In this document: positions 18,857-27,700 of the stretch, piece after piece
How the letters are laid out: each line of letters opens with the position of its first letter
Position numbering within the stretch: position 1 is the first letter of the stretch
Source of the DNA: Psychrobacter sp. Cmf 22.2
Lineage (GTDB): Bacteria > Pseudomonadota > Gammaproteobacteria > Pseudomonadales > Moraxellaceae
Length of the DNA: 64,000 nucleotides
Assembly: GCF_001921745.1 (NCBI RefSeq)
Contig: NZ_MRYA01000001.1
Coordinates: 682,001-746,000 of the forward strand
Direction of reading: 5' to 3'
Translations under genes and position numbers: made by a program
The notes under the pieces: generated by a model
Databases searched by the model: none
What the model saw: only the letters and a program-made list of their open reading frames with translations
What the model was told of the DNA's origin: nothing

Positions 18857-21800
18857 GTAGTGACTTAAGTTTTATGGATAGATTGATAAATAATCATAGA
18901 AGTTACCAAGACAAAAAGAAATCCGAGCCTGTAGTATTAGAGTACAACTATGAGATTCCAATTAAAAGCGATGAGCCGTCCGTAGAAGTGCTTGCAGATA
19001 AAATAACAGTTATCGCAGAAACGAGCTGTTCTTATAAGTGCGGAAAAGTTGGCATACCGATTTTACCTGTAGTATTGAGTAAAACAGACTATAAAATATC
19101 GCCAAGAGACGAGCGTTACTTTTCCCATTCTATTACCCCTATACCATCCAGTCACAATGCGGTTGCAAGCCTACCCACTCATTCTTATTTATACTGTTAT
19201 GTAGAAGATAATGAAGGTTGTTATTGGTATGAATATTACACAGGGTCTGATGGTGCACTAAAAGAAAAAAGACGTTTGTTTGAGGAGGATTTTGTAGAAG
19301 ATATTAATCGGTCTGGACAGATACAAGTCCAGAATATAGATGAGTCTGATAGCAATGATATTGACGAAGGAGCACAGCCATTTAATTGTACAGAAAAAAA
19401 TCATAGTACGTTGGATAGTAAATTTATTACTTTGCTTCAAGGAGATATAGCATGGTTGATGGTCAGTCATGTAAAACTGAGTAAAGCCACATTAAAAAAA
19501 TATGTTGATAACAAAGAGCTACGTAATAAACGCATGCAAAAGTTCATTGCCGATGACTTAACTGGCAATAAAAATACCGTTAATATGAGCACTAGTGAAG
19601 TTGGATATATAAAGAGTTTTTCTCAACGCAAACAGCTCACTCAAGATGGAGATATTGCAAGTAGAGTTGATGTATCAGAGCAAAGTGGAGGCAATGATAT
19701 AGTAGGAGGTACGGTAGCCGCTACAGCGCTTTATAGAAGCATGGAGAGGAGTATTGAAGAATACGGTGAAGCTCTTGCTTTAGAAATTAAACCCATGATG
19801 GTTGCTCTACACGATCCTGTAGGCGAAGTATTAGCAGCAGCAGAGAAGCGAAATTATCTACTCAAAAAACTTGATGATGCTCAAAAAGATAAAGGTAAAA
19901 TCCGAGAGCAAGTCAATGCCATTATTATCGACAATATCCGAAAAAGTTTAGAAGCCAGTGTTGAGTACGATTCAACTGTACCGCAAGCGCCTAGTACTAT
20001 GGGTTATCATATAACAGGTCGCAATGAGATCAGCCAAAAAAATAATAAAAACATTTATAACTATATCAATCAAGAAAAATTCCAAGCTGTCCTAGAGGAG
20101 GCAAAAAAGAGCCGTCAAGACAAAGCCGCTATTGCCGCTGCACGACAAACCTTTGTCGAGGCCATTACAAATCCAGAGTTTGCTAGGGTAATGCGTGAAG
20201 ACTTCCCTAAAAATGATGAGGACAGTCATGTAGGTTACGCGCAAGTTATCGCCCAAGCCATTCAAGGCATCGGTATTGACGAGAGTAATATCGGCATACC
20301 TGACAGCATATGGGCAGACTATCAGCCTGAGCAAGCATCTGGCATGAGTGCCAAGCAAGAGTTTGAACAATCGCTACTACCTTGTATCACAGGCGATACT
20401 TCTATAGAGGACAACTGGCTAATAAAAGCACTCATTGGTCTGGATCAAGAAGACATCAACAGAATGCAAGACGCACCAACCTTTGAAAACCTAGCCCGAG
20501 CAAGCGACTTTGTCGGTACAGCGACGAACTGGGCAATGGCATTTAAAGCTGAAAAGCAAAAACAGAACATTAAAGCCAATATAGCTCATGATATTCAGCG
20601 TCTCAACGATCTTGCTAACTACAAAGCGCAAGTCGTACAAACTCTAAGTAGTAACATGGCACATATAAAAGACAACCATAAACTGCTCTACAAACTTGAT
20701 CTGTGGTCACAAGCTACTGTGCATCAAGCTACAGAGTTTAAACTGGCGCAAAGAGTTCTAAAGTATAGTCCAAAAGCCGTACTTAAATGGAGCGAGCAGC
20801 GTCTGAGTCGGTCTATTAATAAAGCTAAACCCCATGCCACGCTACTACCAGCCAGTATCGACAATAGAGTTGTCAGTAGCGCCTCCTCAGTCCAAACACC
20901 AATTGCTATAGATTTAGTAAACTCACATGGTGTGAATCAAACAGCTCTGGATATATTTGATAAATCAGCTAATGGTAATGAGCACGCTCGTACTGTAGTC
21001 ACTATGTATGCAAGCGAAGATATCGCACGTACCACGCAAACCATTAATGAAGACATAACTAGACAGGTCACTCAGCTCAACAGCGATCTTGACCCTATAA
21101 ATGGTCAGTATAGTCAACTTGAGCGCCAATCAGCAGGTAAAGCGGCACTAGTATCAGTAGGTATTGGGCTGTTTCAGCTGCGTAGTATTTGGATGGGCAA
21201 GAGCAGTCTTAGCAGTATGACGCGTAGAGGCGATCGGGCGGGTCTTGAGTTTATGACCGCTTATGCTAGTACGACACTTGTGCTCATGACTGCCAGCCTA
21301 GATGTTGCCAATGCGGGACTACAGATGAAAGCGGCGCGTAATGCATGGGTGGCAAGGCTTAGTTTAAGCGTGGGTGTGCTTGGGGCAGTCGGTGCAGGAT
21401 TTGAGGTGTACAGTTTACTTACAAGTCTTGAAAGACATATGGAGAATAAAAGTGGTATCAGTGAAAGAGCTACAAACATAGCAATTGGCTCAGCACTTAC
21501 AGCAGGTGTAGCAGGTCTTGGCTATGGCACATTGGTATTTGCAAGCGCAGGTGCTTTTGCATTACCTTGGCTGGGCGCTATCATAGCTATTGCATGGGGC
21601 GTTAGCTTAATCGCTCAATGGGTCGCGTTCCGCTATGACAAAGGTCATATATTGCCCGTTCACTATTGGTTAGATGCTGGCATCTTTGGCAATAAGTCTA
21701 TGCTAAATGACGAGTATCCCAATAATCCGTTTAAGATACAGGCAATGAGTAGCCTTGAGCAAGATATGCACGCTTACTCCTTAGCTTTAACTGAGATACA

Positions 21801-22239
21801 AGTTAATCCAAGGTTTGCAACAAGTACTGCTGATTTTAGACAAACATTATCAGGACAAATAGAGATAACATTAAGTCAATGGAACGATAATAGTGAGCTT
21901 GTCGTAGAGTTTATCGGTATCGGCAATCAAGAGCTGGGACTAGATAGAAAGTCCTTTAGCATAGAGACGCTTAAGCGACAAAACAAAGCCATGATCACCG
22001 AAGCAGGACTACAAGTTACCTTAGACATCCCTAAAACCAGTCACTTTCAAGCGCAATATTTAGGCTCATACAAAGAAGGCACACGAGACCCCAATAAGAT
22101 ACAGCAAATGCAAGAAGCTAAAGAGAGAGCACAAGCTAATCCTAACCGTCAGATTGAACAGTTAAGAGTGGTAGTTTTGTACTCACTAAACCCAAGTATG
22201 AATCCATATTATCAACTGCGTACGACGGTGACCAGCTAA
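18853..22239 (+). CDS. VasX-like membrane-targeting T6SS effector
   Basis: A 1128-residue protein whose N-terminal 100 residues follow the VasX N-terminal pattern (SCSYKCGKVGIPILPVVLS, then a Tyr-rich YLYCYVEDNEGCYWYEYYT). A long helical middle follows. At about 760-925 are four or five hydrophobic helices (such as LSLSVGVLGAVGAGFEVYSLL and WLGAIIAIAWGVSLIAQWVAF), as in colicin-like pore formers. The last 200 residues are beta-rich and soluble. Context is decisive: vgrG, DUF4123 adaptor, this gene and then membrane proteins, as in the V. cholerae vgrG-2/vasW/vasX/tsiV2 order. The pore-forming role and the inner-membrane target are inferences. It may belong to the BTH_I2691-type effector group. 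Confidence 0.85.
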   Translation: MSSDLSFMDRLINNHRSYQDKKKSEPVVLEYNYEIPIKSDEPSVEVLADKITVIAETSCSYKCGKVGIPILPVVLSKTDYKISPRDERYFSHSITPIPSSHNAVASLPTHSYLYCYVEDNEGCYWYEYYTGSDGALKEKRRLFEEDFVEDINRSGQIQVQNIDESDSNDIDEGAQPFNCTEKNHSTLDSKFITLLQGDIAWLMVSHVKLSKATLKKYVDNKELRNKRMQKFIADDLTGNKNTVNMSTSEVGYIKSFSQRKQLTQDGDIASRVDVSEQSGGNDIVGGTVAATALYRSMERSIEEYGEALALEIKPMMVALHDPVGEVLAAAEKRNYLLKKLDDAQKDKGKIREQVNAIIIDNIRKSLEASVEYDSTVPQAPSTMGYHITGRNEISQKNNKNIYNYINQEKFQAVLEEAKKSRQDKAAIAAARQTFVEAITNPEFARVMREDFPKNDEDSHVGYAQVIAQAIQGIGIDESNIGIPDSIWADYQPEQASGMSAKQEFEQSLLPCITGDTSIEDNWLIKALIGLDQEDINRMQDAPTFENLARASDFVGTATNWAMAFKAEKQKQNIKANIAHDIQRLNDLANYKAQVVQTLSSNMAHIKDNHKLLYKLDLWSQATVHQATEFKLAQRVLKYSPKAVLKWSEQRLSRSINKAKPHATLLPASIDNRVVSSASSVQTPIAIDLVNSHGVNQTALDIFDKSANGNEHARTVVTMYASEDIARTTQTINEDITRQVTQLNSDLDPINGQYSQLERQSAGKAALVSVGIGLFQLRSIWMGKSSLSSMTRRGDRAGLEFMTAYASTTLVLMTASLDVANAGLQMKAARNAWVARLSLSVGVLGAVGAGFEVYSLLTSLERHMENKSGISERATNIAIGSALTAGVAGLGYGTLVFASAGAFALPWLGAIIAIAWGVSLIAQWVAFRYDKGHILPVHYWLDAGIFGNKSMLNDEYPNNPFKIQAMSSLEQDMHAYSLALTEIQVNPRFATSTADFRQTLSGQIEITLSQWNDNSELVVEFIGIGNQELGLDRKSFSIETLKRQNKAMITEAGLQVTLDIPKTSHFQAQYLGSYKEGTRDPNKIQQMQEAKERAQANPNRQIEQLRVVVLYSLNPSMNPYYQLRTTVTS

Positions 22240-22252
22240 TAGAGATAAATCA

Positions 22253-23320
22253 ATGATTGAAGACAAACATAGTCAATTTGCCAAACACATTAATGAGTTG
22301 CAAGAAGTTCTTGAAAGCCCTTATAGCAGCAAGATAGATAAAACGTTATTAAAAGATAGCGAGGATATCGAGCACCTAAATAAAGAAATTGCTAATATTA
22401 ATCCCGACTACTTAACTTTTTTTCCTAGCTATTTTTGGTATTGGTATTTTGGTATTGGCTGGGTTTATTTTTCTACTTTCATGTTTCTTATTCTTTTTAC
22501 TAATGATCTTTTAAATTTACAAAGTTCTAATATACCTCTATTATTACTAGATATTTTTATAGCATTATTTGTATTTATTCCGTCCTGTACACCTCTAATT
22601 CTACTTCTCTATCAACTTATAAGAAAACATCCATACCGTATACAATACTACTTCTTAAGAGAAGAGCAAAAAGTCGCTTATTACTATCGCCCTTCACTAC
22701 AGTTTTTTAAACCTTTTGAGTTAAAGATAGTAGATTATAAAGACCTCATTCCTGAAATACACACCATCAAAAATAATACTGCTTATACGCCGCTAAACTT
22801 ATATATTGCCGACCCTAAGACAGGGAATATTACGCATCATATCAAACCACATGATGTCAGTGTTGACCCGCGTGTACATTGGGCATTTATTCGCACCTAC
22901 ATGGAAAGTGATGCCAAAGACTTACCGATAAATCCTGAGTTCTGCGAAGCTTATCCCGCTGATACCAGTAAATCACTGTTCGCTTGTAGCGATATTGTTT
23001 TTCGTAAATACGGTATATTACCAAACGATCATTCTGGCGGTGGTCAAATTATGGTCTTTATAATAGGCTCACTATTTACACTTGGATATCTATTGCAAGG
23101 AAATAATTATCAAACTGCCAAACGCGCCATCCTACATCCTGACGTGCAAAAGCTACTCACATGGGACGGTCAAGATAATCCGTATCCGATACAGCCTATA
23201 ACTGATGAAGCCAGATTAGCCTTTGAAGGTAGCAATTGGGAAGTTAATGTCAGATGGGTGTGTATCATACTTATTAATGTTGGCTTATTTGTATGGGCTG
23301 TGGTGGCTTATAATAGTTAG
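22253..23320 (+). CDS. Membrane protein, probable immunity protein of the adjacent effector (subfamily A)
   Basis: A 355-residue protein starting 13 bases after the effector stop. It has a soluble N-terminus with NPDYLTFFPSYFW, two membrane helices at about 60-125, a soluble middle (VDPRVHWAFIRTYMESDAKDL, then FCEAYPADTSKSLFACSDI), a weak helix near 265-280, and a C-terminal membrane helix (332-352). VasX immunity TsiV2 is also an inner-membrane protein, so immunity is the simplest reading from position and topology. The family may be the one annotated DUF6708; that is from memory and unverified. Three homologues follow downstream. Confidence 0.78.
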   Translation: MIEDKHSQFAKHINELQEVLESPYSSKIDKTLLKDSEDIEHLNKEIANINPDYLTFFPSYFWYWYFGIGWVYFSTFMFLILFTNDLLNLQSSNIPLLLLDIFIALFVFIPSCTPLILLLYQLIRKHPYRIQYYFLREEQKVAYYYRPSLQFFKPFELKIVDYKDLIPEIHTIKNNTAYTPLNLYIADPKTGNITHHIKPHDVSVDPRVHWAFIRTYMESDAKDLPINPEFCEAYPADTSKSLFACSDIVFRKYGILPNDHSGGGQIMVFIIGSLFTLGYLLQGNNYQTAKRAILHPDVQKLLTWDGQDNPYPIQPITDEARLAFEGSNWEVNVRWVCIILINVGLFVWAVVAYNS

Positions 23321-23336
23321 TGAGAATTAAGATAAT

Positions 23337-24395
23337 ATGCAATTACGCGACGATTTCGCCAAACATATCAGTGAGCTTCACAATCCTATTGACCGTCCCT
23401 ATACTACCAGTATAGACAAAAGCTTATTAGAGAGTACTGAAGATATTGAACATCTAAATAAAGAAATTCACGACGTCAATCCTGATTACTTAACATTCCT
23501 ACCTGCGTACTTTTGGGTGTTTTATTTTGTTATTGGCTGGGTTTACGTATCAGCGTTATTTCTATCGAATTTTATCTATGATGATATTACTTACGTTTAC
23601 GTTAGACCTGAAGGATGGGGTTTAATAAACATTGTAGGAACGATACTTTATCTTTTCGTAGCTGGAATACCTATTCTTTTACTTCTCTATCAACTCATTA
23701 GAAAGCACTTTATTCGCACCCAGTATTACTTTTTAAAAAAACAACAAAAAATAGCCTACTACTATCGTCCACTCTAGAAGTTTAGACAGCCCTATGAGCT
23801 TAAGATAGTGGACTACAAAGACGTTATTCCTGACTTGCATCAAGATCCATACAATCGAGCTTATACACCGCTTAATCTCTACGTCGCCGATCCTGACACA
23901 GGAGACATCACTCATCATTTGAAGCTTGAAGACTATCGAGTCAATCCTCGCGTACAATGGGCATTTATCCGTACCTATATGGAAAATGAAGCCGATGACT
24001 TACCGATAAATCCTGAGTTCTGCGAAGCTTACCCAGCTGACACTAGTAAATCACTGTTTGCTTGTGCTGATATTATCTATCGTAAAAACGGCATACTGCC
24101 TAGTGATCATTCTGGCGGTGGTCAAATCATGGTCTTTATAATAGGCTCAATAATAGCCTTAGGTAATCTATTTCAGGCTAATCATTACCAATGCACCAAA
24201 CGCGCTATCTTACATCCCGACGTGCAAAAGCTACTCACATGGGACGGTCAAGATAACCCGTATCCAATACAGCCCATAACTTATGAAGCCAAACTAGCCT
24301 TTGAAGGTAGAAATTGGGAGGTTAATGTCAGATGGATGTGTATCATACTCATCAACGTTGGCTTATTTGTATGGACAGTGGTAGCTAGCATATAG
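23337..24395 (+). pseudogene. Immunity-like membrane protein, subfamily A, interrupted by a nonsense codon
   Basis: A close homologue of the gene at 22253. The frame is intact end to end except for a TAG at 23775-23777, where the upstream paralogue has a Leu codon. Reading through, YYYRP is followed by the stop and then by ELKIVDYKD, with no shift of frame. A single TTG-to-TAG change would explain it. The C-terminal half is almost identical in protein sequence to the intact copy (NPEFCEAYPADTSKSLFA, KLLTWDGQDNPYPIQPI). Either a recent pseudogene or a sequencing error. Re-initiation at 23808 would give a 195-residue C-terminal fragment of doubtful function. Confidence 0.8.
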
Positions 24396-24412
24396 CTAAG
24401 TTGAGTTCTATT

Positions 24413-25478
24413 ATGATACTACCAGTGCCACAAAAACTCTCTATCGGTAAGATTATTGGACATCCTTATCAAGGTGAAATTGCTAATTTTAAAGAGAAAG
24501 AATATAGCATTGATAGATTAAGTTCGCTTATTCATGAGGTAAACCCAGATTATCTGCTGTTCCATCCTTCTATCAACTCTATTCAATCAGTAATTCTGTT
24601 AGCATCTTATGGAGCGGCGTGGTTATTTGGGCAAAGTTCTTTTTATTTTCATTGTATCAATAGTTAAATATTTTGTGATTGAAGGGTTTGAACTAATAGT
24701 ATTATTTCCAATTGGTATGATCATTCTTTTTTTAACATTAATTGGTTTCGCTCTTTTCCTAATATTAAGACAGCTTAAAAGTAGAAAATCTCGATATAAA
24801 AAAGTCTTATTGCTAAAGCAAACGCAACAGCTTGCCTACTACGAACACAATCGCAAGCAAGCACCTATCTTTCACCTAATCAATTATAAAGACATCACAG
24901 CCTCAGTTAGACGTAGTGAAGGCTTAGTCTATGAAGTTCTGAATTTACACGTTATCGATGAGTCAACAGGGGGGGGGTTGATACACTCTATTAGCTTTGA
25001 AGAAATGCGAATCAATCCCTACGATCAATGGGCATTCATTCGCACCTATATGGAACGTCCAGCAGATGAGCTGCCACTTGATCCGAGATATGCCCATGCC
25101 TGTCCCACCGATATCAGTACCTCGCTCCTTGCCTGTGCTGATATCGCTCAAGAAAAAAAGAATAAAGGTTTAACAGGACTACGCCATGAAGTCACTATCA
25201 TGGGTTGGTTGCGAGCCTGTACGGTCAGCTACTTAGACCTAGCAGAGGGCAATATTTATCAATCCAGTGCTAATCCTGCTTTGCATCCTGAGGTACAGAA
25301 CAAACTCACATGGAACGGGCAAAATAATCCGTACAATATTTTGCCCGTTACACCCGAGCGCCAAGCCGCTTTTAATAATGAGAACCAAACGGTAAAGCTA
25401 AAATGGTATTCAGGTATTGCGGTCAATGCAACATGGTTTATTGGATCGATACTATATGTGATGCTGGTGATTGCTTAG
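24413..25478 (+). pseudogene. Immunity-like membrane protein, subfamily B, frameshifted
   Basis: Homologue of the gene at 26236. The start ATG 24413 aligns with that gene's start (SIGKIIGHPYQ against PIGKLLSKPYE). The first frame runs to 24667; from about 24635 homology moves to another frame and continues to 25478. The break lies at GGGCAAAGTTCTT, where one extra A relative to the paralogue restores the match (WLFGQ then LFIF). The last 150 residues are nearly identical to the 26236 protein, and the DNA there differs mostly at silent sites. A nine-G run lies downstream in the second frame. The gene is probably inactive unless the shift is a sequencing error or programmed. Confidence 0.8.
24969..24977 (+). 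repeat. Nine-base poly-G tract inside an immunity-like gene
   Basis: GGGGGGGGG sits within the coding frame of the frameshifted subfamily B gene. The paralogue at 26236 has no such run at the same place (its segment reads NTNQTIQN). Runs of this length slip during replication, so the tract could switch the reading frame. In its present length it is in frame with the C-terminal half. Confidence 0.85.
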
Positions 25479-26219
25479 ATAGCATCGCCTGCCGCTGCAC
25501 TACCTGCGCTGCCACTATTAGCAATTCTGTTTGTTGGCATGACCTTAAGTTATACTTTTCAACGTCTAGCCTATAAGTTTGATGATAAACAAAACGTATT
25601 AATAGAATACTGGCTAGACAATAGCGTGTTTGGTAATAAAGCCATGCGAACACCAGACTACTATCTGATAAATCCATTCCAAGAAAAACCTGCTTTTAAT
25701 AGCTTAGCAGAAGATATTAGTGGTTTTATCACCGCCTCTACCTTATTTTTAGCCAATAATCGTTTACAAACCTTTCAAGGTAATGTGCCTATAGAGCATA
25801 AAACAGACTCAAACAGTGGGATAAGGCTACCGCCAGTCTTTGGTAGTAGGCGCGAGCACCTTACCTTATTTGAAAGTAAGGTTGTTATTGGCAATTGGGA
25901 TAAAGCCAGTCAATTAACAATAGAAGTAGTCGCTGATAAAGCTGGTAGAGAACAAAGCCTATATAAAGCAACATTCTATCACTCTGCCAGTGGCAAACCC
26001 TCTGCTAGTAGTATCGCATCATCAGCTATTGAGCAGTTAAGGCCTGTAGTGACTAAAGGAGAGTCAGACGATCAGTATATTATTAATACTCAGCTATTAA
26101 AGTTTGAACCTCGTAGTATTAATAATGCAAAAGTGATTGTGACTTATACGCCTGATACTAGCCGCAATCCGTCATATCCTTTAAAAGACGTTGGCTATTT
26201 AGATAACGACAAGTATTAA
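25479..26219 (+). pseudogene. Orphan C-terminal fragment of a second VasX-like effector
   Basis: This frame is homologous to the last 260 residues of the effector at 18853. ALPLLAILFVGMTLS matches its final membrane helix, YWLDNSVFGNKAMR matches YWLDAGIFGNKSML, and NPSYPLKD aligns with the effector's end. The match begins immediately after the TAG of the preceding immunity-like gene, and no N-terminal part is present. An internal ATG at 25539 (226 codons) could start translation but lacks a clear ribosome site. Overall similarity to the resident effector is moderate, so it derives from a different allele. It is followed 17 bases later by an intact immunity-like gene, its likely partner. Confidence 0.82.
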
Positions 26220-26235
26220 AGGTTGCGAGAAAATA

Positions 26236-27300
26236 ATGATTTATAATCCTCCAAACAATACTCATCCTATCGGAAAGCTATTAAGTAAACCTTATGAAGA
26301 AACTATACCTGCTTATCGAGAGAAAATACCTAGCATAGAAAAACTTAGCCGTGATGTGCATGAAGTCAACCCAGATTATCTACTGTTTCATCCAATTATT
26401 AACTCGTATCAATTGGTTGGCTTTTTAATGGCTTACGCCTTTAGTTGGTTGTTTGGGCAAGGTCTATTCATATTCTTAGTAGTATCATTTAGTTATTTGA
26501 TTATTGAAGAGTTTGAATTATTGTCTTTATTTCCCATTGGTATGCTTATTTTATTTTTAATAGTTTTTGGTTATGCGTCATACTTAGTTTTGAAACAACT
26601 TAAAAACAAAAAGTCTTATTCCAACAAACTCATATTACTAAAACAGACCCAACAAATTGCCTACTATGAGCACAATCGCAAACAAGAGCCTATTTTTCAT
26701 CTGATTAATTACAAAGACATTGTTGCCTCAGTCAGACACAATAAGGGCGTCGAATTTAAGGCTTTAAATCTACATGTAATTGATCCTAACACAAACCAAA
26801 CCATTCAAAATATCAACCTAGAAGACATGCAACTCAACCCTTATGATCAGTGGACGTTTATTCGCACCTATATGGAACGTCCAGCAGATGAGCTACCGCT
26901 TGATCCGAGATATGCCCACGCCTGTCCCACCGATATCAGTACTTCGCTCCTTGCCTGTGCTGATATTGCCCAAGAGAAGAAAAACAAAGGCTTAACAGGA
27001 CTACGCCATGAAGTCACTATCATGGGCTGGCTACGAGCCTGTACGGTTAGCTACTTAGACCTAGCAGAGGGCAATATTTATCAATCCAGTGCCAATCCTG
27101 CTTTGCATCCTGAGGTACAACGTAGACTCATGTGGGATGGAGAAAACAACCCATATAATATCTTACCTGTCACAGCAGAGCGCCAAGCGGCTTTTGATAA
27201 TGAGAACCAAACGGTAAAGCTGAAATGGTATTCAGGAATTGCTATTAATGCGACATGGTTTATTGGGTCTATATTATTTGTCATGCTGGTGATTGCTTAA
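26236..27300 (+). CDS. Membrane protein, probable immunity protein (subfamily B)
   Basis: A 354-residue intact member of the immunity-like family. It has a soluble N-terminus (VNPDYLLFHP), two membrane helices around 57-120, LINYKDIVASVR, the highly conserved QWTFIRTYMERPADELPLDPRYAHACPTD block (about 210-240; key residues R, Y, M, E, D), HPEVQRRLMWDGENNPYNI, and a C-terminal membrane helix (about 332-352). The start ATG follows AAAGGTTGCGAGAAAATA with an AAAGG at modest distance. It sits directly after the orphan effector tip and probably protects against that effector type. Immunity is inferred from context. Confidence 0.75.
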   Translation: MIYNPPNNTHPIGKLLSKPYEETIPAYREKIPSIEKLSRDVHEVNPDYLLFHPIINSYQLVGFLMAYAFSWLFGQGLFIFLVVSFSYLIIEEFELLSLFPIGMLILFLIVFGYASYLVLKQLKNKKSYSNKLILLKQTQQIAYYEHNRKQEPIFHLINYKDIVASVRHNKGVEFKALNLHVIDPNTNQTIQNINLEDMQLNPYDQWTFIRTYMERPADELPLDPRYAHACPTDISTSLLACADIAQEKKNKGLTGLRHEVTIMGWLRACTVSYLDLAEGNIYQSSANPALHPEVQRRLMWDGENNPYNILPVTAERQAAFDNENQTVKLKWYSGIAINATWFIGSILFVMLVIA

Positions 27301-27330
27301 ATGAAAACTGGAATGTATTGACCCAAATAC

Positions 27331-27434
27331 CATTGGCAGATTAATGACAGCGCTGAACAAAGCGTCATGGACAGCACGTACTTATCGATTTCATTGTGGG
27401 CGACATCACCCATCCCATCATTGTCGGTATGTAG
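27331..27434 (+). pseudogene. Decayed vgrG fragment
   Basis: Two short pieces match the OB-fold region of the vgrG at 15249. At 27331-27363 the frame encodes HWQINDSAEQS, against HWEDTDSTEQC in VgrG. At 27363-27434, in another frame, it encodes RHGQHVLIDFIVGDITHP and ends IIVGM then stop, against RHGQHVLIDFIGGDLTHP in VgrG. About 80 bases present between these motifs in the intact gene are missing. DNA identity in the second piece is high. This is a remnant of another vgrG, not a gene. Confidence 0.85.
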
Positions 27435-27600
27435 TGGTAACTTATAATAGCTAACGAAGTCACAATTTTAGACTATGTTTTGATTACAAGCTGTACCTCT
27501 AATTTAGTTTTCCTGTTTCGTTACAAGGGTGACTAATTATATGTTGAGTCTAAAAATCCTAGCGTAGGATATGTGGTCAAATATATATGAATTAAGTATT

Positions 27601-27640
27601 AAAAAAGGAGCGACAGTATCTAATACCGTCACTCCCTTTA
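27601..27640. terminator. Hairpin between the T6SS array and the convergent transglycosylase gene
   Basis: AAAAAAGGAGCGACAGTAT and ATACCGTCACTCCCTTT form an imperfect stem with a small loop, flanked by A residues on one side and T residues on the other. It suits termination in both directions between convergent transcription units. Confidence 0.6.
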
Positions 27641-27700
27641 TTTTATTAATAGGTCGACTATATCGAGCCATATATTACTAATAGTTAATTTAAGATGGCC

